The notes: generated by a model not told the origin, from the letters alone. A stretch of DNA of 64,000 bases from Thalassotalea mangrovi (GCF_005116735.1 NZ_SWDB01000038.1:1-64000); one strand, 5' to 3'; counted from the stretch's first letter, positions 40,509 through 50,867 are shown. Numbers and translations: made by a program.

Positions 40509-41381
40509 ATGAAACATTGGCAACTTCTCCTAATTGCTGCCTCGCTCGCGTCATTGGCAGCCTGTTCTTCAAAGCCAGTTGGCGGAGACGAATATCAGCG
40601 TACTCGCTATCAGCAAAAGCATGATTCAATTCCTAATCGCTTGCCCGCGCAACACGAGTTGCAGGAACCGGCCCCGCAAATTGTCCCGAAAAGCCGTGGT
40701 GGCAACAAAGATTATGTGGTGTTTGGCAAGGCTTACCAGGTACTGCCTAGTGCTGATGATTACGTCAAAGTAGGCATGGCCAGCTGGTATGGAAAAAAAT
40801 TCCATGGACACAAAACTTCCAACGGTGAAATTTACGACATGTATGGGTTTAGCGCAGCACATAAGACGCTACCTATCCCCACATACGCCAGGGTAACCAA
40901 CCTGGCGAATAATAAATCGGTGATCGTTCGCATTAATGATCGCGGACCGTTTCATCATAACCGCATCATAGATTTGTCCTATAGTGCTGCTTTTAAGCTC
41001 GATATGCTTAACCAGGGCACGGCAAAAGTGAAGGTTGAAGCGATTACCGCCAGCAATATTGCTCAGTTTACAAGCAATGCTGACAGTGAAGAAATGCTGG
41101 CTAGTCGCCCTACCCCGTTAGCACCGGTAGAGAAAGAGCAAACGGTGAGCATGCTTAATAAATACATCCATGTGCTGGTAACTCGTGAGAAAGCGCTGGC
41201 AGAAAATACCGCGAAGGGCCTGAAATTTTTGCTGCAGGTGCCGGTAAATTTAACCGAAAAAGATGCCCTTTACCGGGTACAGCTTGGTCCCATTGGCGAT
41301 AACTCGGATGTCGACAGCCTGCTGGCAAACTTGCACCAGCAAGGTTATCCTGAGGCTTACCCTACCGCTGTCCTGAAATAA
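40509..41381 (+). CDS. rlpA: septal-ring lytic lipoprotein RlpA
   Basis: Outer-membrane lipoprotein that acts on peptidoglycan, in some species as a lytic transglycosylase for denuded glycan strands. 290 residues from the ATG at 40509. The lipobox LASLAAC places the lipidated cysteine at 19. The double-psi beta-barrel domain shows GMASWYGKKFHGHKTSNGE and IVRINDRGPFHHNRIIDLS with its catalytic-type Glu and Asp, and a C-terminal SPOR domain starts near residue 210. An upstream in-frame TTG at 40416 would add residues without a signal and is rejected. Confidence 0.92.
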   Translation: MKHWQLLLIAASLASLAACSSKPVGGDEYQRTRYQQKHDSIPNRLPAQHELQEPAPQIVPKSRGGNKDYVVFGKAYQVLPSADDYVKVGMASWYGKKFHGHKTSNGEIYDMYGFSAAHKTLPIPTYARVTNLANNKSVIVRINDRGPFHHNRIIDLSYSAAFKLDMLNQGTAKVKVEAITASNIAQFTSNADSEEMLASRPTPLAPVEKEQTVSMLNKYIHVLVTREKALAENTAKGLKFLLQVPVNLTEKDALYRVQLGPIGDNSDVDSLLANLHQQGYPEAYPTAVLK

Positions 41382-41531
41382 CATTCCCCTTTGCTATGGT
41401 CTGCGCAGCCAGGCCGATCTCAACGCCAATTACGGCAGATGCACAATTAGTTACCAAATGGGGGCGTATAGCCCCTATACCTTTATTCTGAAACTGATAT
41501 ACTGTAGGGCGAAATTTGCGCTAATAACTGA

Positions 41532-41553
41532 CCCGCAGCGCGCTATCTGCGGG
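41532..41553 (+). other. hairpin in the dacA leader
   Basis: CCCGCAG (41532-41538) and CTGCGGG (41547-41553) pair over 7 bp with an 8-nt loop, ending 28 bp before the dacA ATG. It could act in translation or mark the end of upstream transcripts. Confidence 0.35.
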
Positions 41554-41581
41554 CTATACAGAAAATAATCACAGGAAAACA

Positions 41582-42745
41582 ATGACTAAGTCTGCTCAAA
41601 AATTGATATCTTTTATCGGTGGCATAGTCCTGGCCACGTCTTCGATGACCTCGACCGCAGCCACTATCATTCCCGATGCACCAAAAATTAACGCCGAAGG
41701 CTATATACTACTGGATTACAATACAGGGAAAGTCATCAGCGAAGGAAACGCAGACGTACAGTTAGAGCCTGCCAGCTTAACGAAAATGATGACCAGCTAT
41801 ATTATCGGTAAAGAAATTGAGGCCGGTAATATCAAGAAAACCGATCTGGTGCCAGTAAGCGAAAACGCCTGGGCGAAAAACTTCCCGGATTCATCGAAAA
41901 TGTTTATCGAAGTAGGAACGGAAGTACCGGTTGACCTGCTTAACCAGGGAATTATTGTCGCCTCGGGTAATGACGCATGTGTTGCAATGGCCGAGCATAT
42001 AGCCGGTAGCGAAGGTGCATTCGCCGATTTAATGAACGCTCACGCCCAACAACTGAACATGTTAGGCAGTAACTTCCAGAACAGCCATGGTTTAAGTGGC
42101 ACCGAGCATTACACCACACCTCGGGATATGGCGAGCTTAGCGGCTGCCCTTATCCGTGATGTGCCAGATGAATATGCGATTTATAAGCAAAAATCGTTCA
42201 CCTACAACAACATCAAGCAATACAACCGCAATTCATTATTGTGGGACAAGAGCATGAATGTTGACGGTTTGAAAACCGGTCATCACTCGAAAGCCGGTTA
42301 TAACCTGGTAACGTCTGCAACAAAGGGCGACATGCGCCTGATTTCTGTGGTGATGGGTGCCAAAAGCGAACAAGCTCGTAAAATTGAAAGTAAAAAGTTA
42401 CTTAACTACGGCTTCCGCTTTTTTGAAACTTACACGGCGTTTAAAGCCGGAGATACCTTCGCCACCAATCGCGTATGGATGGGTGACCAGGAAGAAGTGG
42501 ATTTAGGCATCATCACCGACGCCAATATCACCATTCCGCGTGGCCAACGTAAAAACCTAGAAGCGAATTTTGTTCTCGATCGCCAACTTGAAGCGCCATT
42601 AAGCAAAGGTGAAGTGGTTGGTACCGTGACGCTGGAGCTGGAAGGTGAAACCGTGGCTGAATATCCATTAGTGACTTTGCAGGAAATTAACGAAGGTGGC
42701 ATCTTCAGCCGTGCTGTTGATTATATCAAGCTGCAATTTCAATAA
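41582..42745 (+). CDS. dacA: D-alanyl-D-alanine carboxypeptidase (PBP5)
   Basis: Periplasmic, membrane-tethered carboxypeptidase that removes the terminal D-Ala of the pentapeptide. 387 residues: signal peptide (cut near residue 27), SxxK Ser65-Lys68, SGN 128-130, KTG 231-233, a C-terminal beta domain and an amphipathic tail (FSRAVDYIKLQFQ) for membrane binding. AGGAAAA precedes the ATG. Only 3 bp separate it from the transaminase gene. Confidence 0.95.
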   Translation: MTKSAQKLISFIGGIVLATSSMTSTAATIIPDAPKINAEGYILLDYNTGKVISEGNADVQLEPASLTKMMTSYIIGKEIEAGNIKKTDLVPVSENAWAKNFPDSSKMFIEVGTEVPVDLLNQGIIVASGNDACVAMAEHIAGSEGAFADLMNAHAQQLNMLGSNFQNSHGLSGTEHYTTPRDMASLAAALIRDVPDEYAIYKQKSFTYNNIKQYNRNSLLWDKSMNVDGLKTGHHSKAGYNLVTSATKGDMRLISVVMGAKSEQARKIESKKLLNYGFRFFETYTAFKAGDTFATNRVWMGDQEEVDLGIITDANITIPRGQRKNLEANFVLDRQLEAPLSKGEVVGTVTLELEGETVAEYPLVTLQEINEGGIFSRAVDYIKLQFQ

Positions 42746-42748
42746 TTA

Positions 42749-43603
42749 ATGACAGATACTGTCTTTTTAAATGGCGATTACGTCGCCAAAGCCAATGCAA
42801 AAATCTCGGTCCTTGACCGAGGTTTTTTGTTTGCGGACGGGGTTTATGAAGTCATCCCCGTATATCGTGGTAAGCCATTTCGGGTAAAGGAACATCTTAA
42901 TCGCCTGTTTGACTCTCTCCGACAAATAAACCTGTCATCCCCTTACAGCGAGTCACAGTGGCTGGAAATCATTACCCGCGTCATTGTTAAAAACCTTAAC
43001 GTGCACGGTGATAACCAATCCATTTACCTGCAGGTTACCCGAGGGATCGACAGTGATCGCCAACATACCGTATCTGGGCCTTTGCCAGCCACGGTGTTAG
43101 TCATGGCATCAAAACTTACCACCGGTGAAAGTACGCTAAAAGGCGAAAAAGCGACACTATTGGAAGACATCCGCTGGCTCCATTGTGATATCAAATCGAT
43201 TGCCCTGCTCGCCAACACCCTGCTAGTCAACCAGGCGAAAGCCAACGGTTTTGATGAGGCGATATTACATCGCCAGCAGTGGCTGACCGAAGGTGCCAGT
43301 TCCAATGTATTTTTAGTGAATAACGGCCAAGTACTGACACCACCGAAGAGCCAGTACATTTTAGGTGGTATCACCCGGGACCTGATCATTGAACTTTGCC
43401 AGGCCTCAGGCCTTGAAGTTTGCCAGCGAAGGGTCCATATCAAGGAATTGCTTGACGCTGATGAAGTGTGGATATGCAGTTCAACCCGAGAGATTTCACC
43501 TATTATCGCAATTGATGATAAAATAATCGGCTCAGGCAGGATTGGCGCAACGACCCGGCGAATGGCCGCTGCGTTGCAAGCATTTAAATCCGAGTTATTG
43601 TGA
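42749..43603 (+). CDS. dat: D-amino acid transaminase
   Basis: Fold-type IV PLP enzyme that exchanges amino groups between D-alanine and alpha-keto acids, giving D-glutamate or D-alanine for the cell wall. 284 residues. The PLP lysine is Lys149 in CDIKSIALLANTL and the family stretch TEGASSNVFLV is present. The CDIKS context favours D-amino acid transaminase over branched-chain transaminase or aminodeoxychorismate lyase. It starts 3 bp after dacA, whose product releases D-Ala, so joint expression is likely. E. coli has no such gene at this place. Confidence 0.85.
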   Translation: MTDTVFLNGDYVAKANAKISVLDRGFLFADGVYEVIPVYRGKPFRVKEHLNRLFDSLRQINLSSPYSESQWLEIITRVIVKNLNVHGDNQSIYLQVTRGIDSDRQHTVSGPLPATVLVMASKLTTGESTLKGEKATLLEDIRWLHCDIKSIALLANTLLVNQAKANGFDEAILHRQQWLTEGASSNVFLVNNGQVLTPPKSQYILGGITRDLIIELCQASGLEVCQRRVHIKELLDADEVWICSSTREISPIIAIDDKIIGSGRIGATTRRMAAALQAFKSELL

Positions 43604-43620
43604 CTTAAGTTGTATTTATT

Positions 43621-43887
43621 ATGATGAAAACCAAATTTAACGAATTACTGGAATTCCCGTGCGTGCTTAATTTTAAGGTCATGGGCATTGCGGTTGATCA
43701 TCTGCCGGACTTAGTCGTTGCGGTTTTACAAAACGACACACCGGGAGATTACGCTCCTTCCATAAAGCCAAGCAGTAAAGGAAACTACCATTCTGTTTCC
43801 GTTGCGGTGACCGTTACCAGTCAGGAACATATCGAAAAACTGTATACGGAACTATCCGCCATTGAAGAGGTTCGTTACGTGCTATAA
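43621..43887 (+). CDS. ybeD: YbeD-family protein (DUF493)
   Basis: 88-residue ACT-like small protein, always found next to lipB in this group. Conserved segments are [13 protein letters not shown] and the C-terminal EEVRYVL. Its role is unknown, and a link to lipoate metabolism is suggested only by position. Confidence 0.9.
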   Translation: MMKTKFNELLEFPCVLNFKVMGIAVDHLPDLVVAVLQNDTPGDYAPSIKPSSKGNYHSVSVAVTVTSQEHIEKLYTELSAIEEVRYVL

Positions 43888-43949
43888 CCATTGTGGTATG
43901 GATTTTTTAAGCTAAGCCACTATAATGCCGGCACTTGAACCTAGGGGAT

Positions 43950-44600
43950 ATGACTTTGACTCAACCACTTGTGATACGCCAGTTAAACACGCTGGACTAT
44001 GAAGCCGTGTGGCGCGCAATGCAGGAATATACCGATAATCGTGATGAAAACAGCCAGGATGAACTCTGGTTGGTCGAACATCCACCGGTATTTACCCAGG
44101 GACAAGCAGGTAAAGATGAGCACCTGTTGATGCCAGGTGACATTCCGGTGGTGAAAGTTGATCGAGGCGGCCAGGTGACGTATCACGGCCCCGGACAGCA
44201 GGTCATATATTTCTTAATCGATTTAAAGCGCCGTAAATTAGGGGTCAGAGATTTAGTCACTATGATTGAACATTCAATCATCAACATGCTGGCTCAATAT
44301 GACATTGAAGCCTATGCAAGACCCGATGCGCCTGGCGTATACGTCGATGGCCGCAAAGTCGCCTCATTGGGGCTGCGGGTACGAAAAGGCTGCACCTTCC
44401 ATGGACTGGCGATCAATATCAATATGGATTTGTCACCATTTTTGCGGATTAATCCTTGTGGTTATGCGGGGATGGAGATGATCCAAACGGCGGACATTGG
44501 TGGTCCGCAACAGGTAGATGAGGCTGGTGAAGCCCTGGTCAAAGAGATTCAACAATTATTGGCTACTGAGCAAGTTAGCCGAGAAACAGGATTAAATTAA
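43950..44600 (+). CDS. lipB: octanoyl-[ACP]:protein octanoyltransferase
   Basis: Transfers octanoate from acyl carrier protein to lipoyl domains. 216 residues from the ATG at 43950. Family motifs are [30 protein letters not shown], the catalytic Lys in [10 protein letters not shown] and the catalytic Cys in [11 protein letters not shown]. The start is uncertain within a few codons: AGGGG sits too near 43950 and would suit the TTG at 43956, while a TTG at 43935 would precede it. Confidence 0.93.
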   Translation: MTLTQPLVIRQLNTLDYEAVWRAMQEYTDNRDENSQDELWLVEHPPVFTQGQAGKDEHLLMPGDIPVVKVDRGGQVTYHGPGQQVIYFLIDLKRRKLGVRDLVTMIEHSIINMLAQYDIEAYARPDAPGVYVDGRKVASLGLRVRKGCTFHGLAININMDLSPFLRINPCGYAGMEMIQTADIGGPQQVDEAGEALVKEIQQLLATEQVSRETGLN

Positions 44601-44604
44601 GCAG

Positions 44605-45573
44605 ATGAGCAAAGCAACTACCCGGGTCACACCGGGCACAAAATTACGCGATGCCGATAAAATGGCGCACATTCCAATTCAGGTGATCCCATCCGAGCGT
44701 GAAACCATGTTGCGCAAGCCGGATTGGCTGAAAATCAAGTTGCCTCGCACGAGTGAAAACATCGATAAGGTGAAGGCCGGACTGCGTAAAGGCGGTTTGC
44801 ACTCAGTTTGCGAAGAAGCATCCTGCCCTAACCTTGCTGAATGCTTTAATCACGGTACTGCCACCTTTATGATCCTGGGTGATATCTGTACCCGTCGTTG
44901 TCCGTTCTGTGATGTTGGCCATGGACGTCCTTTAGCGCCGGATTCAGAAGAGCCGAAAAAACTGGCGATGACATTAAAAGATATGGCGTTGAAATATGTG
45001 GTTATCACTTCGGTAGACCGTGATGATTTGCGCGATGGTGGCGCACAACAGTTTGCCGACTGTATTCGTGAAATCGAAGAACATGCGCCACATACTAAAG
45101 TGGAAATCCTGGTGCCTGATTTTCGTGGCCGCATGGACAGAGCATTAGAGATATTAAATGCACATCCTCCCCACGTATTTAACCACAACATGGAAACGGC
45201 ACCACGCCTTTATAAGAAGGCTCGTCCGGGCGCAAATTACCAATGGTCGTTAGACTTATTGAAAAAGTTTGGCGAAGCAAACCCAGGGGTACCAACGAAA
45301 TCTGGTTTGATGGTAGGACTTGGTGAAACCAACGAAGAAATCCTTGAGGTGATGCGTGACCTGCGAGCCCATGGCGTTACAATGCTGACCATTGGTCAGT
45401 ACCTGCAACCATCGAAGCACCACCTGCCGGTTGAACGCTATGTGCACCCGGATGAGTTCGAAATGTTCCGCAAAGAAGCGGAAAAGATGGGCTTTGAACA
45501 TGCAGCGTGCGGTCCATTGGTCCGCTCCAGTTACCACGCCGATAAGCAAGCGGCTGGTGAAGAAGTTAAATAA
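44605..45573 (+). CDS. lipA: lipoyl synthase
   Basis: Radical-SAM enzyme that inserts two sulfurs into octanoyl-lipoyl domains. 322 residues. The auxiliary cluster ligands are Cys69, Cys74 and Cys80, the radical-SAM CxxxCxxC is Cys95, Cys99 and Cys102, and the late serine ligand is in VRSSYHADK. It lies 4 bp after lipB and ends the cluster at a strong terminator. Confidence 0.97.
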   Translation: MSKATTRVTPGTKLRDADKMAHIPIQVIPSERETMLRKPDWLKIKLPRTSENIDKVKAGLRKGGLHSVCEEASCPNLAECFNHGTATFMILGDICTRRCPFCDVGHGRPLAPDSEEPKKLAMTLKDMALKYVVITSVDRDDLRDGGAQQFADCIREIEEHAPHTKVEILVPDFRGRMDRALEILNAHPPHVFNHNMETAPRLYKKARPGANYQWSLDLLKKFGEANPGVPTKSGLMVGLGETNEEILEVMRDLRAHGVTMLTIGQYLQPSKHHLPVERYVHPDEFEMFRKEAEKMGFEHAACGPLVRSSYHADKQAAGEEVK

Positions 45574-45602
45574 GCTGGCTGACCTGGATTAATTAATGAA
45601 AT

Positions 45603-45628
45603 AGGCACTGAATTCAGTGCCTTTTTTT
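45603..45628 (+). terminator. rho-independent terminator of lipA
   Basis: A 20-bp perfect palindrome AGGCACTGAATTCAGTGCCT (45603-45622) is followed by a T run, 29 bp after the lipA stop. It also overlaps the end of the convergent MFS gene and may act on it. Confidence 0.9.
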
Positions 45629-46820
45629 ATCCCAGCCGAACTTTTGGCGTGAATACAACAAATACCAGGCCGAGCATGGCCGCGCCAGCAGCAAATAAAA
45701 AGCTGTTCTCACCAGAACCGGCGTTATTCCACAACCAACCGGTTACTATTGCACCAACCGCACCACCTCCCCCATAAAACAAACCATTGTAGATGGCCTG
45801 TGCACGATTTTGCTGATCCGGGCGAAAATAGTGCTGAAAAAACGCCATGCAGGCACAATGATACAAGGCAAAGCTGACCGCATGCATGCTCATCGCCAAC
45901 GCCAGTATCCAGGCATTATCGGCATACAAGGCGGTCAGTAACCAACGCAACGCGGTGGTTAAAAAGCATAACAGGAAAATGGTATTCAGTGACCAGGCTT
46001 TAAAAACCAGATAAGCGCTGTAAAACATTAACACTTCGACGACAATCGCCACGCCCATAAACATACCCACGTCACTGGTCGCAAACCCAGAGTCGCGCAG
46101 GTAAAGGGCGAAAAAATTATAAAATGGTCCGAAACTGATTTGCATTAACAAGCCAGAGATCAGAAAACAGATAAATCCAGGGTGAAAAAGGCGTTTACTG
46201 ACAGATCCGATGTTGCCAGGTGCGCTGGAAACGATAGCCTGGCCGGGATCGCGATTTTGTAACGATACCAGGGTTAACATCAATACCCAAAACATCGCCA
46301 GGTAAGGGAAATACAAGGACGATGTTGCCGCCAAAATTTCGCCACCGCTCAAGGTGGCAATAATAAACCCCAGGCTTCCCCATAGCCTGATCCTAGAATA
46401 AGCCTGGCGGCCAGAATCAATCGAACTCAGGGTAAGCACTTCGAGCTGCGGCAATATGCCGTTAAAGAACAACATAAACAGGGAAAAGGACATTAACACA
46501 GGCCAGAAGCCATCACTGACAAAGACCAGGCATAACGATGCTAAGGTCAATAAACAGCCGAGCAGAATAAGGTGAGATAACCGACCACTCTTATCGGCGA
46601 TATGTGCCCATAGCCCTGGACCTATGATTTTCGTGGCGGCAACCGCAGCCAGTATCTCGCCTATTTGCAGCGTATTAAACCCTTTTTCGTCGAGAAACAA
46701 TGACGCGAAAGGCATGAATAAGCCAATCAGGGCAAAGTAACAAAAAAAGCCACCGCTAAGGGTGGCATAGGTCTTTATTTGCGTTGTCAATATACCAATC
46801 CACTTTGAAATGTGACCCAT
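45627..46820 (-). CDS. MFS transporter, 3-phenylpropionate permease (HcaT)-like
   Basis: Inner-membrane carrier with about 12 helices, up to 397 residues. The segments GFFCYFALIGLFMPFASLFL, SRIRLWGSLGFI and YNGLFYGGGGAVGAIVTGWL resemble the HcaT-like branch of the major facilitator superfamily; the substrate is not predictable. The start is odd. The ATG at 46820 lies inside repeat copy F, and the first usable codon outside it is a TTG at 46790, right at the element edge. Either the element supplies the start, or the native N-terminus was altered by the insertion. Confidence 0.8.
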   Translation of the reverse strand: MGHISKWIGILTTQIKTYATLSGGFFCYFALIGLFMPFASLFLDEKGFNTLQIGEILAAVAATKIIGPGLWAHIADKSGRLSHLILLGCLLTLASLCLVFVSDGFWPVLMSFSLFMLFFNGILPQLEVLTLSSIDSGRQAYSRIRLWGSLGFIIATLSGGEILAATSSLYFPYLAMFWVLMLTLVSLQNRDPGQAIVSSAPGNIGSVSKRLFHPGFICFLISGLLMQISFGPFYNFFALYLRDSGFATSDVGMFMGVAIVVEVLMFYSAYLVFKAWSLNTIFLLCFLTTALRWLLTALYADNAWILALAMSMHAVSFALYHCACMAFFQHYFRPDQQNRAQAIYNGLFYGGGGAVGAIVTGWLWNNAGSGENSFLFAAGAAMLGLVFVVFTPKVRLG

Positions 46821-47051
46821 TCAGAATGTCAGCCGAGGGAATTCTACAAGGCGTCGGTATTTAGGAATGGCCATTCCATTTCAAATATCGAGTACGCTGT
46901 AGAAATGCCTCTCGGACATTCCCGCATGGGCAAATATGAAAACCACTAATTCAACTTACCTTACTTTATATCAATAAATTTCGATGGTTTAATCCGTGGA
47001 CTTGCCATTTCGAATATTTGCTGAATGATCAATCTTTAATGTGGATTGGTA
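46793..47051 (-). repeat. MITE-like element, copy F (diverged subfamily)
   Basis: 259 bp with ends CCAATCCAC and GTGGATTGG flanked by TA. The core is a long imperfect hairpin with a 14-bp palindromic tip GGAATGGCCATTCC. The stretch from CATTCCATTTCAAA to TAGAAATGCCT is recognisably related to copy D (CATTCCATTGTCAA to ATAAACGCCT), so this is a distant member of the same family. It fills the space between aroC and the MFS gene, and its left end touches the aroC stop codon. Confidence 0.75.
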
Positions 47052-48140
47052 TCACTCAATAACCGGAGTTGGGCAGTTAACATCAGGGTTTTGCGCACGA
47101 TGCCTGAGCACATGATCCATGACCGTAATGGCCATCATAGCTTCAGCAATAGGTACCGCCCGGATACCGACGCAAGGGTCATGGCGGCCACGGGTAATGA
47201 TGTCGGTAGGGTTGCCTTCAATATCAATGGTTTTTCCGGAAACGCCAATACTGGAGGTTGGCTTGAGAGCGATATTAGCAACCAGATCCTGGCCAGACGA
47301 TATTCCGCCCAGCACCCCACCGGCCTGGTTCGATAAAAATCCATCCGGAGTCATTTCATCACGATGTTCACTGCCGCGCTGATTCACCACGTCAAAACCT
47401 GCGCCAATCTCAACACCTTTGACCGCATTAATGCTCATTAAACTATGCGCCAATTCCGCATCAAGACGATCAAACACCGGCTCGCCAAGCCCAACCGGCA
47501 TGCCACTAGCCACCACTTTAACTGCTGCACCGATGGAATCTTTGTCCCGCAAAATACTACGGATTAATTGGTCTAATGCGTCCAGTTTGCTGACATCCGG
47601 AAAGAAGAACGGGTTTTGCTCAACCTGCTGCCAGTCATAATTATCAGCTTTAATATCGCCAATCTGACTGACACAGGCTCGAATTTCAATACCAAACTGC
47701 TGTGCCAGGTATTTTTTCGCGATACTTCCGGCTGCCACGCGCATGGCAGTCTCGCGTGCAGACGAGCGTCCACCACCACGATAATCGCGGATGCCATATT
47801 TTTGCCAGTAGGTATAATCGGCATGCCCCGGTCGAAAACTGTTGGCGATTTCACGGTAATCTTTAGAACGCTGGTCGGTATTCTCAATCAATAAACCAAT
47901 TGGTGTACCTGTGGTTTTTCCTTCGAATACACCGGACAGGATTTTTACCTTATCCGCCTCCTTACGGGCGGTAGTGTAACGGGAAGTACCAGGCTTGCGC
48001 CGATCCAAATCCCATTGCAAATCCTCCTCGGTTAATGCCAGTCCAGGAGGACATCCATCAACAATCGCACCTAACGCCGATCCATGACTTTCGCCAAATG
48101 TGGTGACTTTAAATAACTGCCCTATTGAATTTCCCGCCAT
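47052..48140 (-). CDS. aroC: chorismate synthase
   Basis: Last step of the shikimate pathway: EPSP to chorismate with reduced FMN. 362 residues, the family size. Signatures are [18 protein letters not shown] near the N-terminus and [19 protein letters not shown] in the middle. The TGA stop abuts repeat copy F directly. prmB precedes it by 2 bp, an order also found in enterics. Confidence 0.97.
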   Translation of the reverse strand: MAGNSIGQLFKVTTFGESHGSALGAIVDGCPPGLALTEEDLQWDLDRRKPGTSRYTTARKEADKVKILSGVFEGKTTGTPIGLLIENTDQRSKDYREIANSFRPGHADYTYWQKYGIRDYRGGGRSSARETAMRVAAGSIAKKYLAQQFGIEIRACVSQIGDIKADNYDWQQVEQNPFFFPDVSKLDALDQLIRSILRDKDSIGAAVKVVASGMPVGLGEPVFDRLDAELAHSLMSINAVKGVEIGAGFDVVNQRGSEHRDEMTPDGFLSNQAGGVLGGISSGQDLVANIALKPTSSIGVSGKTIDIEGNPTDIITRGRHDPCVGIRAVPIAEAMMAITVMDHVLRHRAQNPDVNCPTPVIE

Positions 48141-48142
48141 AA

Positions 48143-49072
48143 TTATCCTTTATTCTCAAAAACATCCTTAAACTCGGTTAACTGCGCTTTGTTCAACACA
48201 AACACACCGAGGCCACCAAGCTCAAAATCAAGCCACTGGAATGGCACTTGCGGGTAAGTTTCCATGACATGAATCATGGAATTTCCTACCTCGCAGACAA
48301 GTACGCCATCTTCGGTCAGGTAATCCGCGCTCTGAACCAGAATTTTTCGAACCAGGTCCAGGCCATCGTCACCGCATCCCAGTCCCATTTCCGGTTCATG
48401 GTGAAACTCTTCCGGCATATCGGCAATATCTTGAGCATCCACATAAGGTGGATTGGTGACAATTAAATCGTATTGCTGGCCAGTCACCGCCGAAAACAAG
48501 TCTGATTGTAGTAGATGAACACGCTGCTCAAGCTGATGATTCTCAACATTGATTGCCGCCACATCCAGTGCATCAACAGACAGGTCGACGGCATCAACTG
48601 CGGCATCAGCAAACTGATATGCACAGGCAATCGCGATACATCCACTACCCGTGCATAAATCAAGGATTCGCTGCGGCGAATGCGCCAGCTGCTTACTGAA
48701 TCCCTGTTGAATTAATTCTGCTATGGGAGAGCGAGGTACCAATACCCGTTCATCGACGTAAAATGGTAAACCACAGAAATACGCCTGCTGAGTAATATAT
48801 GCGGCCGGAATACGTTCATCGGCGCGACGCAAGACCAGCTCAATAATCGCCAGCTTTTCGGTTTTGGTCAGTCTTGAGTTCAGTAACGAGGTATCCTTGT
48901 GGGGTGGCAGGTTTAAAGCAAAACAGATTAACGTAAACGCCTCATCCCAGGGATTATCGGTGCCATGTCCATAAAACAAATCGACTTCGTTGAAGCGACT
49001 GACACTCCAGCGCAACATATCGCCAATGGTCTTTAAATCATCTACCACTTCATTGACTTTCACTTCTAACAC
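48143..49072 (-). CDS. prmB: ribosomal protein L3 N5-glutamine methyltransferase
   Basis: Methylates a glutamine of L3. 309 residues (E. coli 310). An N-terminal helical domain is followed by a Rossmann methyltransferase with [14 protein letters not shown] and the glutamine-binding NPPYVDA. The start is a GTG at 49072 with GGAG 4 bases before it; there is no suitable ATG. It is divergent from smrB. Confidence 0.95.
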   Translation of the reverse strand: MLEVKVNEVVDDLKTIGDMLRWSVSRFNEVDLFYGHGTDNPWDEAFTLICFALNLPPHKDTSLLNSRLTKTEKLAIIELVLRRADERIPAAYITQQAYFCGLPFYVDERVLVPRSPIAELIQQGFSKQLAHSPQRILDLCTGSGCIAIACAYQFADAAVDAVDLSVDALDVAAINVENHQLEQRVHLLQSDLFSAVTGQQYDLIVTNPPYVDAQDIADMPEEFHHEPEMGLGCGDDGLDLVRKILVQSADYLTEDGVLVCEVGNSMIHVMETYPQVPFQWLDFELGGLGVFVLNKAQLTEFKDVFENKG

Positions 49073-49163
49073 ACGTTACTCCAACATTACCGTCTCGATA
49101 AAATTATCATCCCGCCAGCATTTAGCTATTTTATTGCCGACCAGCTTCAACTAAACTAGCCCC

Positions 49164-49703
49164 ATGAAACCGAAAACATCACTCAACCCTGAAGAACTTG
49201 AACTTTTTGCACAAGCGATAGGGTCCGTTAAGCCCCTGTCTCAGGATAAAGTGAATTTGAAACAACCGTCGCCGGCGCAAAAAAGCAAGCAACGGCAACG
49301 ACTTACGTTTGAAAAACAACAGTTTCATTTTTCCGATGAGTTTGAACCTCAGTTGCCGAGTTCCGGACCAATGAAATACGTCCGACAAGATGCCGACAGT
49401 TTTGAAGCCAAGCTATTACGCCGTGGGGAATATACTCCGGAGCTTATTTTAGACCTGCATGGCCTCAAACAACAAGAGTCAAAGCAGGAAATCGCAGCTT
49501 TATTAGCAAGTTGTGTAAAACAACACATTAAATGTGCCTGTATTATTCATGGCATAGGCAATCAGGTACTGAAAACCAAGGTGCCCCACTGGCTGGTTCA
49601 GCACCCGAGCGTCGTCGCCTTTCACCAGGCTCCCCTGGAATGGGGCGGAATGGGTGCCCTGCTGGTTTTGATCGACCTACCTGACGATCCGTTCAGCAAA
49701 TAA
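49164..49703 (+). CDS. smrB: ribosome rescue endonuclease SmrB
   Basis: Smr-domain nuclease that cleaves mRNA at collided ribosomes. 179 residues: a disordered, basic N-terminal part that contacts the ribosome in homologues, then the Smr domain with DLHG (97-100) and HGIG (129-132). Divergence from prmB is conserved in gammaproteobacteria. Confidence 0.92.
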   Translation: MKPKTSLNPEELELFAQAIGSVKPLSQDKVNLKQPSPAQKSKQRQRLTFEKQQFHFSDEFEPQLPSSGPMKYVRQDADSFEAKLLRRGEYTPELILDLHGLKQQESKQEIAALLASCVKQHIKCACIIHGIGNQVLKTKVPHWLVQHPSVVAFHQAPLEWGGMGALLVLIDLPDDPFSK

Positions 49704-49725
49704 CATCAAAATATCCGTATCCCGA

Positions 49726-50202
49726 TCAGCAAAAATCATCCGGGGTAACGATGCCCTGATAGTGACCTGTCATTTGCGTCGCATCATAATCGATTTCAGC
49801 TACTGCCGCGGTAGCAAATACCGGGGTACTTTTTTCAATACTCAGCTCTGCGGTTAAATAACTTACCAACGGCATATGGGAGACGACAAGAATATTTTCC
49901 CAGCGTTCCAGGTGCACAGTCCCGTCGAGATAATCATGGCAATCACTTGCAGACCCCGCCGGCGTTAATAACGAAAGCGTTTGCAATGCCAGGCTCGCCC
50001 CAAGCTGTTCATTCATTATCGCCGCAGTCTCCTGCGCCCGCGTGTAGGGGCTGACCAGTATTGCGTCCAGGTTGATTTGTTGTTTACCAAGCCAGCGGGC
50101 CATCACCTGTGTTTCCAGAACCCCTAATGGAGTTAATTTTCGAGTCACATCGCTGTCAGAATGAAGCTCGGCTTCACCGTGTCGCATGATAAATATTTTC
50201 AT
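49726..50202 (-). CDS. sixA: phosphohistidine phosphatase SixA
   Basis: Small histidine phosphatase that dephosphorylates HPt domains or the nitrogen phosphotransferase system. 158 residues. The RHG motif has His8 as nucleophile and the second histidine is His109 (VVSHMPLV). The ATG at 50202 gives the family start MKIFIMRHGEAE; the frame extends 17 codons further upstream without counterpart. Confidence 0.92.
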   Translation of the reverse strand: MKIFIMRHGEAELHSDSDVTRKLTPLGVLETQVMARWLGKQQINLDAILVSPYTRAQETAAIMNEQLGASLALQTLSLLTPAGSASDCHDYLDGTVHLERWENILVVSHMPLVSYLTAELSIEKSTPVFATAAVAEIDYDATQMTGHYQGIVTPDDFC

Positions 50203-50376
50203 TAATTGTGCGGGTTCGAATTTATCCTCGTTCAACCCTGATACTAGCATCAAATTTTATCCAGGAATACCGTTAAAAACGGCAATGGGAGATTATTTAC
50301 GTCGATAAATCAATCGACTAAGAAAAAACGCAGATCAACGAATTTTTTTAATCAACCTAATCAAAAATACTCGCCA

Positions 50377-50404
50377 TTGACTGGCAAATATTCATCTATA
50401 GTTA
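50377..50404 (+). promoter_or_regulatory. candidate rubrerythrin promoter
   Basis: TTGACT (50377-50382) and TAGTTA (50399-50404) are 16 bp apart, 43 bp before the rubrerythrin start. Confidence 0.5.
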
Positions 50405-50447
50405 ATCTCAACAGGTAAATCTTCGTCACTTTTCAATTGGGGGCATT

Positions 50448-50867
50448 ATGTCTTTAAAAGATTCAAAAACTGAACAAAACCTCAAGGACGCCTTCGCTGG
50501 TGAATCACAAGCGAATCGCCGCTATCTGTATTTTGCATCGAAAGCCGATGTCGAGGGATATAATGACGTTGCTGCAGTATTTCGCTCAACTGCCGAAGGC
50601 GAAACCGGCCATGCCCATGGCCATCTTGAATATCTGGAAGAAACTGGTGATCCGGCAACCGGGCTTCCGTTCGGCGGCACTGCAGATAATCTCAAAACTG
50701 CCATCGCCGGGGAAACTCACGAATATACCGACATGTATCCAGGTATGGCGAAAACCGCCCGAGATGAAGGCTTCGATGAGATCGCTGATTGGTTTGAAAC
50801 CCTTGCCAAAGCAGAACGAAGCCACGCCAATCGGTTTCAAAAAGCATTAGATAACCTAGACCAATAA
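50448..50867 (+). CDS. rubrerythrin without rubredoxin domain
   Basis: Ferritin-like di-iron peroxidase reducing hydrogen peroxide. 139 residues form only the four-helix bundle. Candidate iron ligands are Glu19, Glu52 and His55 (ETGH), Glu89/Glu92 and Glu123-His126 (AERSH). The C-terminal rubredoxin domain of classical rubrerythrins is absent, so an outside electron donor is needed; the neighbouring Fe-S protein is the obvious candidate. GGGGG precedes the ATG by 4 bases. Confidence 0.9.
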   Translation: MSLKDSKTEQNLKDAFAGESQANRRYLYFASKADVEGYNDVAAVFRSTAEGETGHAHGHLEYLEETGDPATGLPFGGTADNLKTAIAGETHEYTDMYPGMAKTARDEGFDEIADWFETLAKAERSHANRFQKALDNLDQ

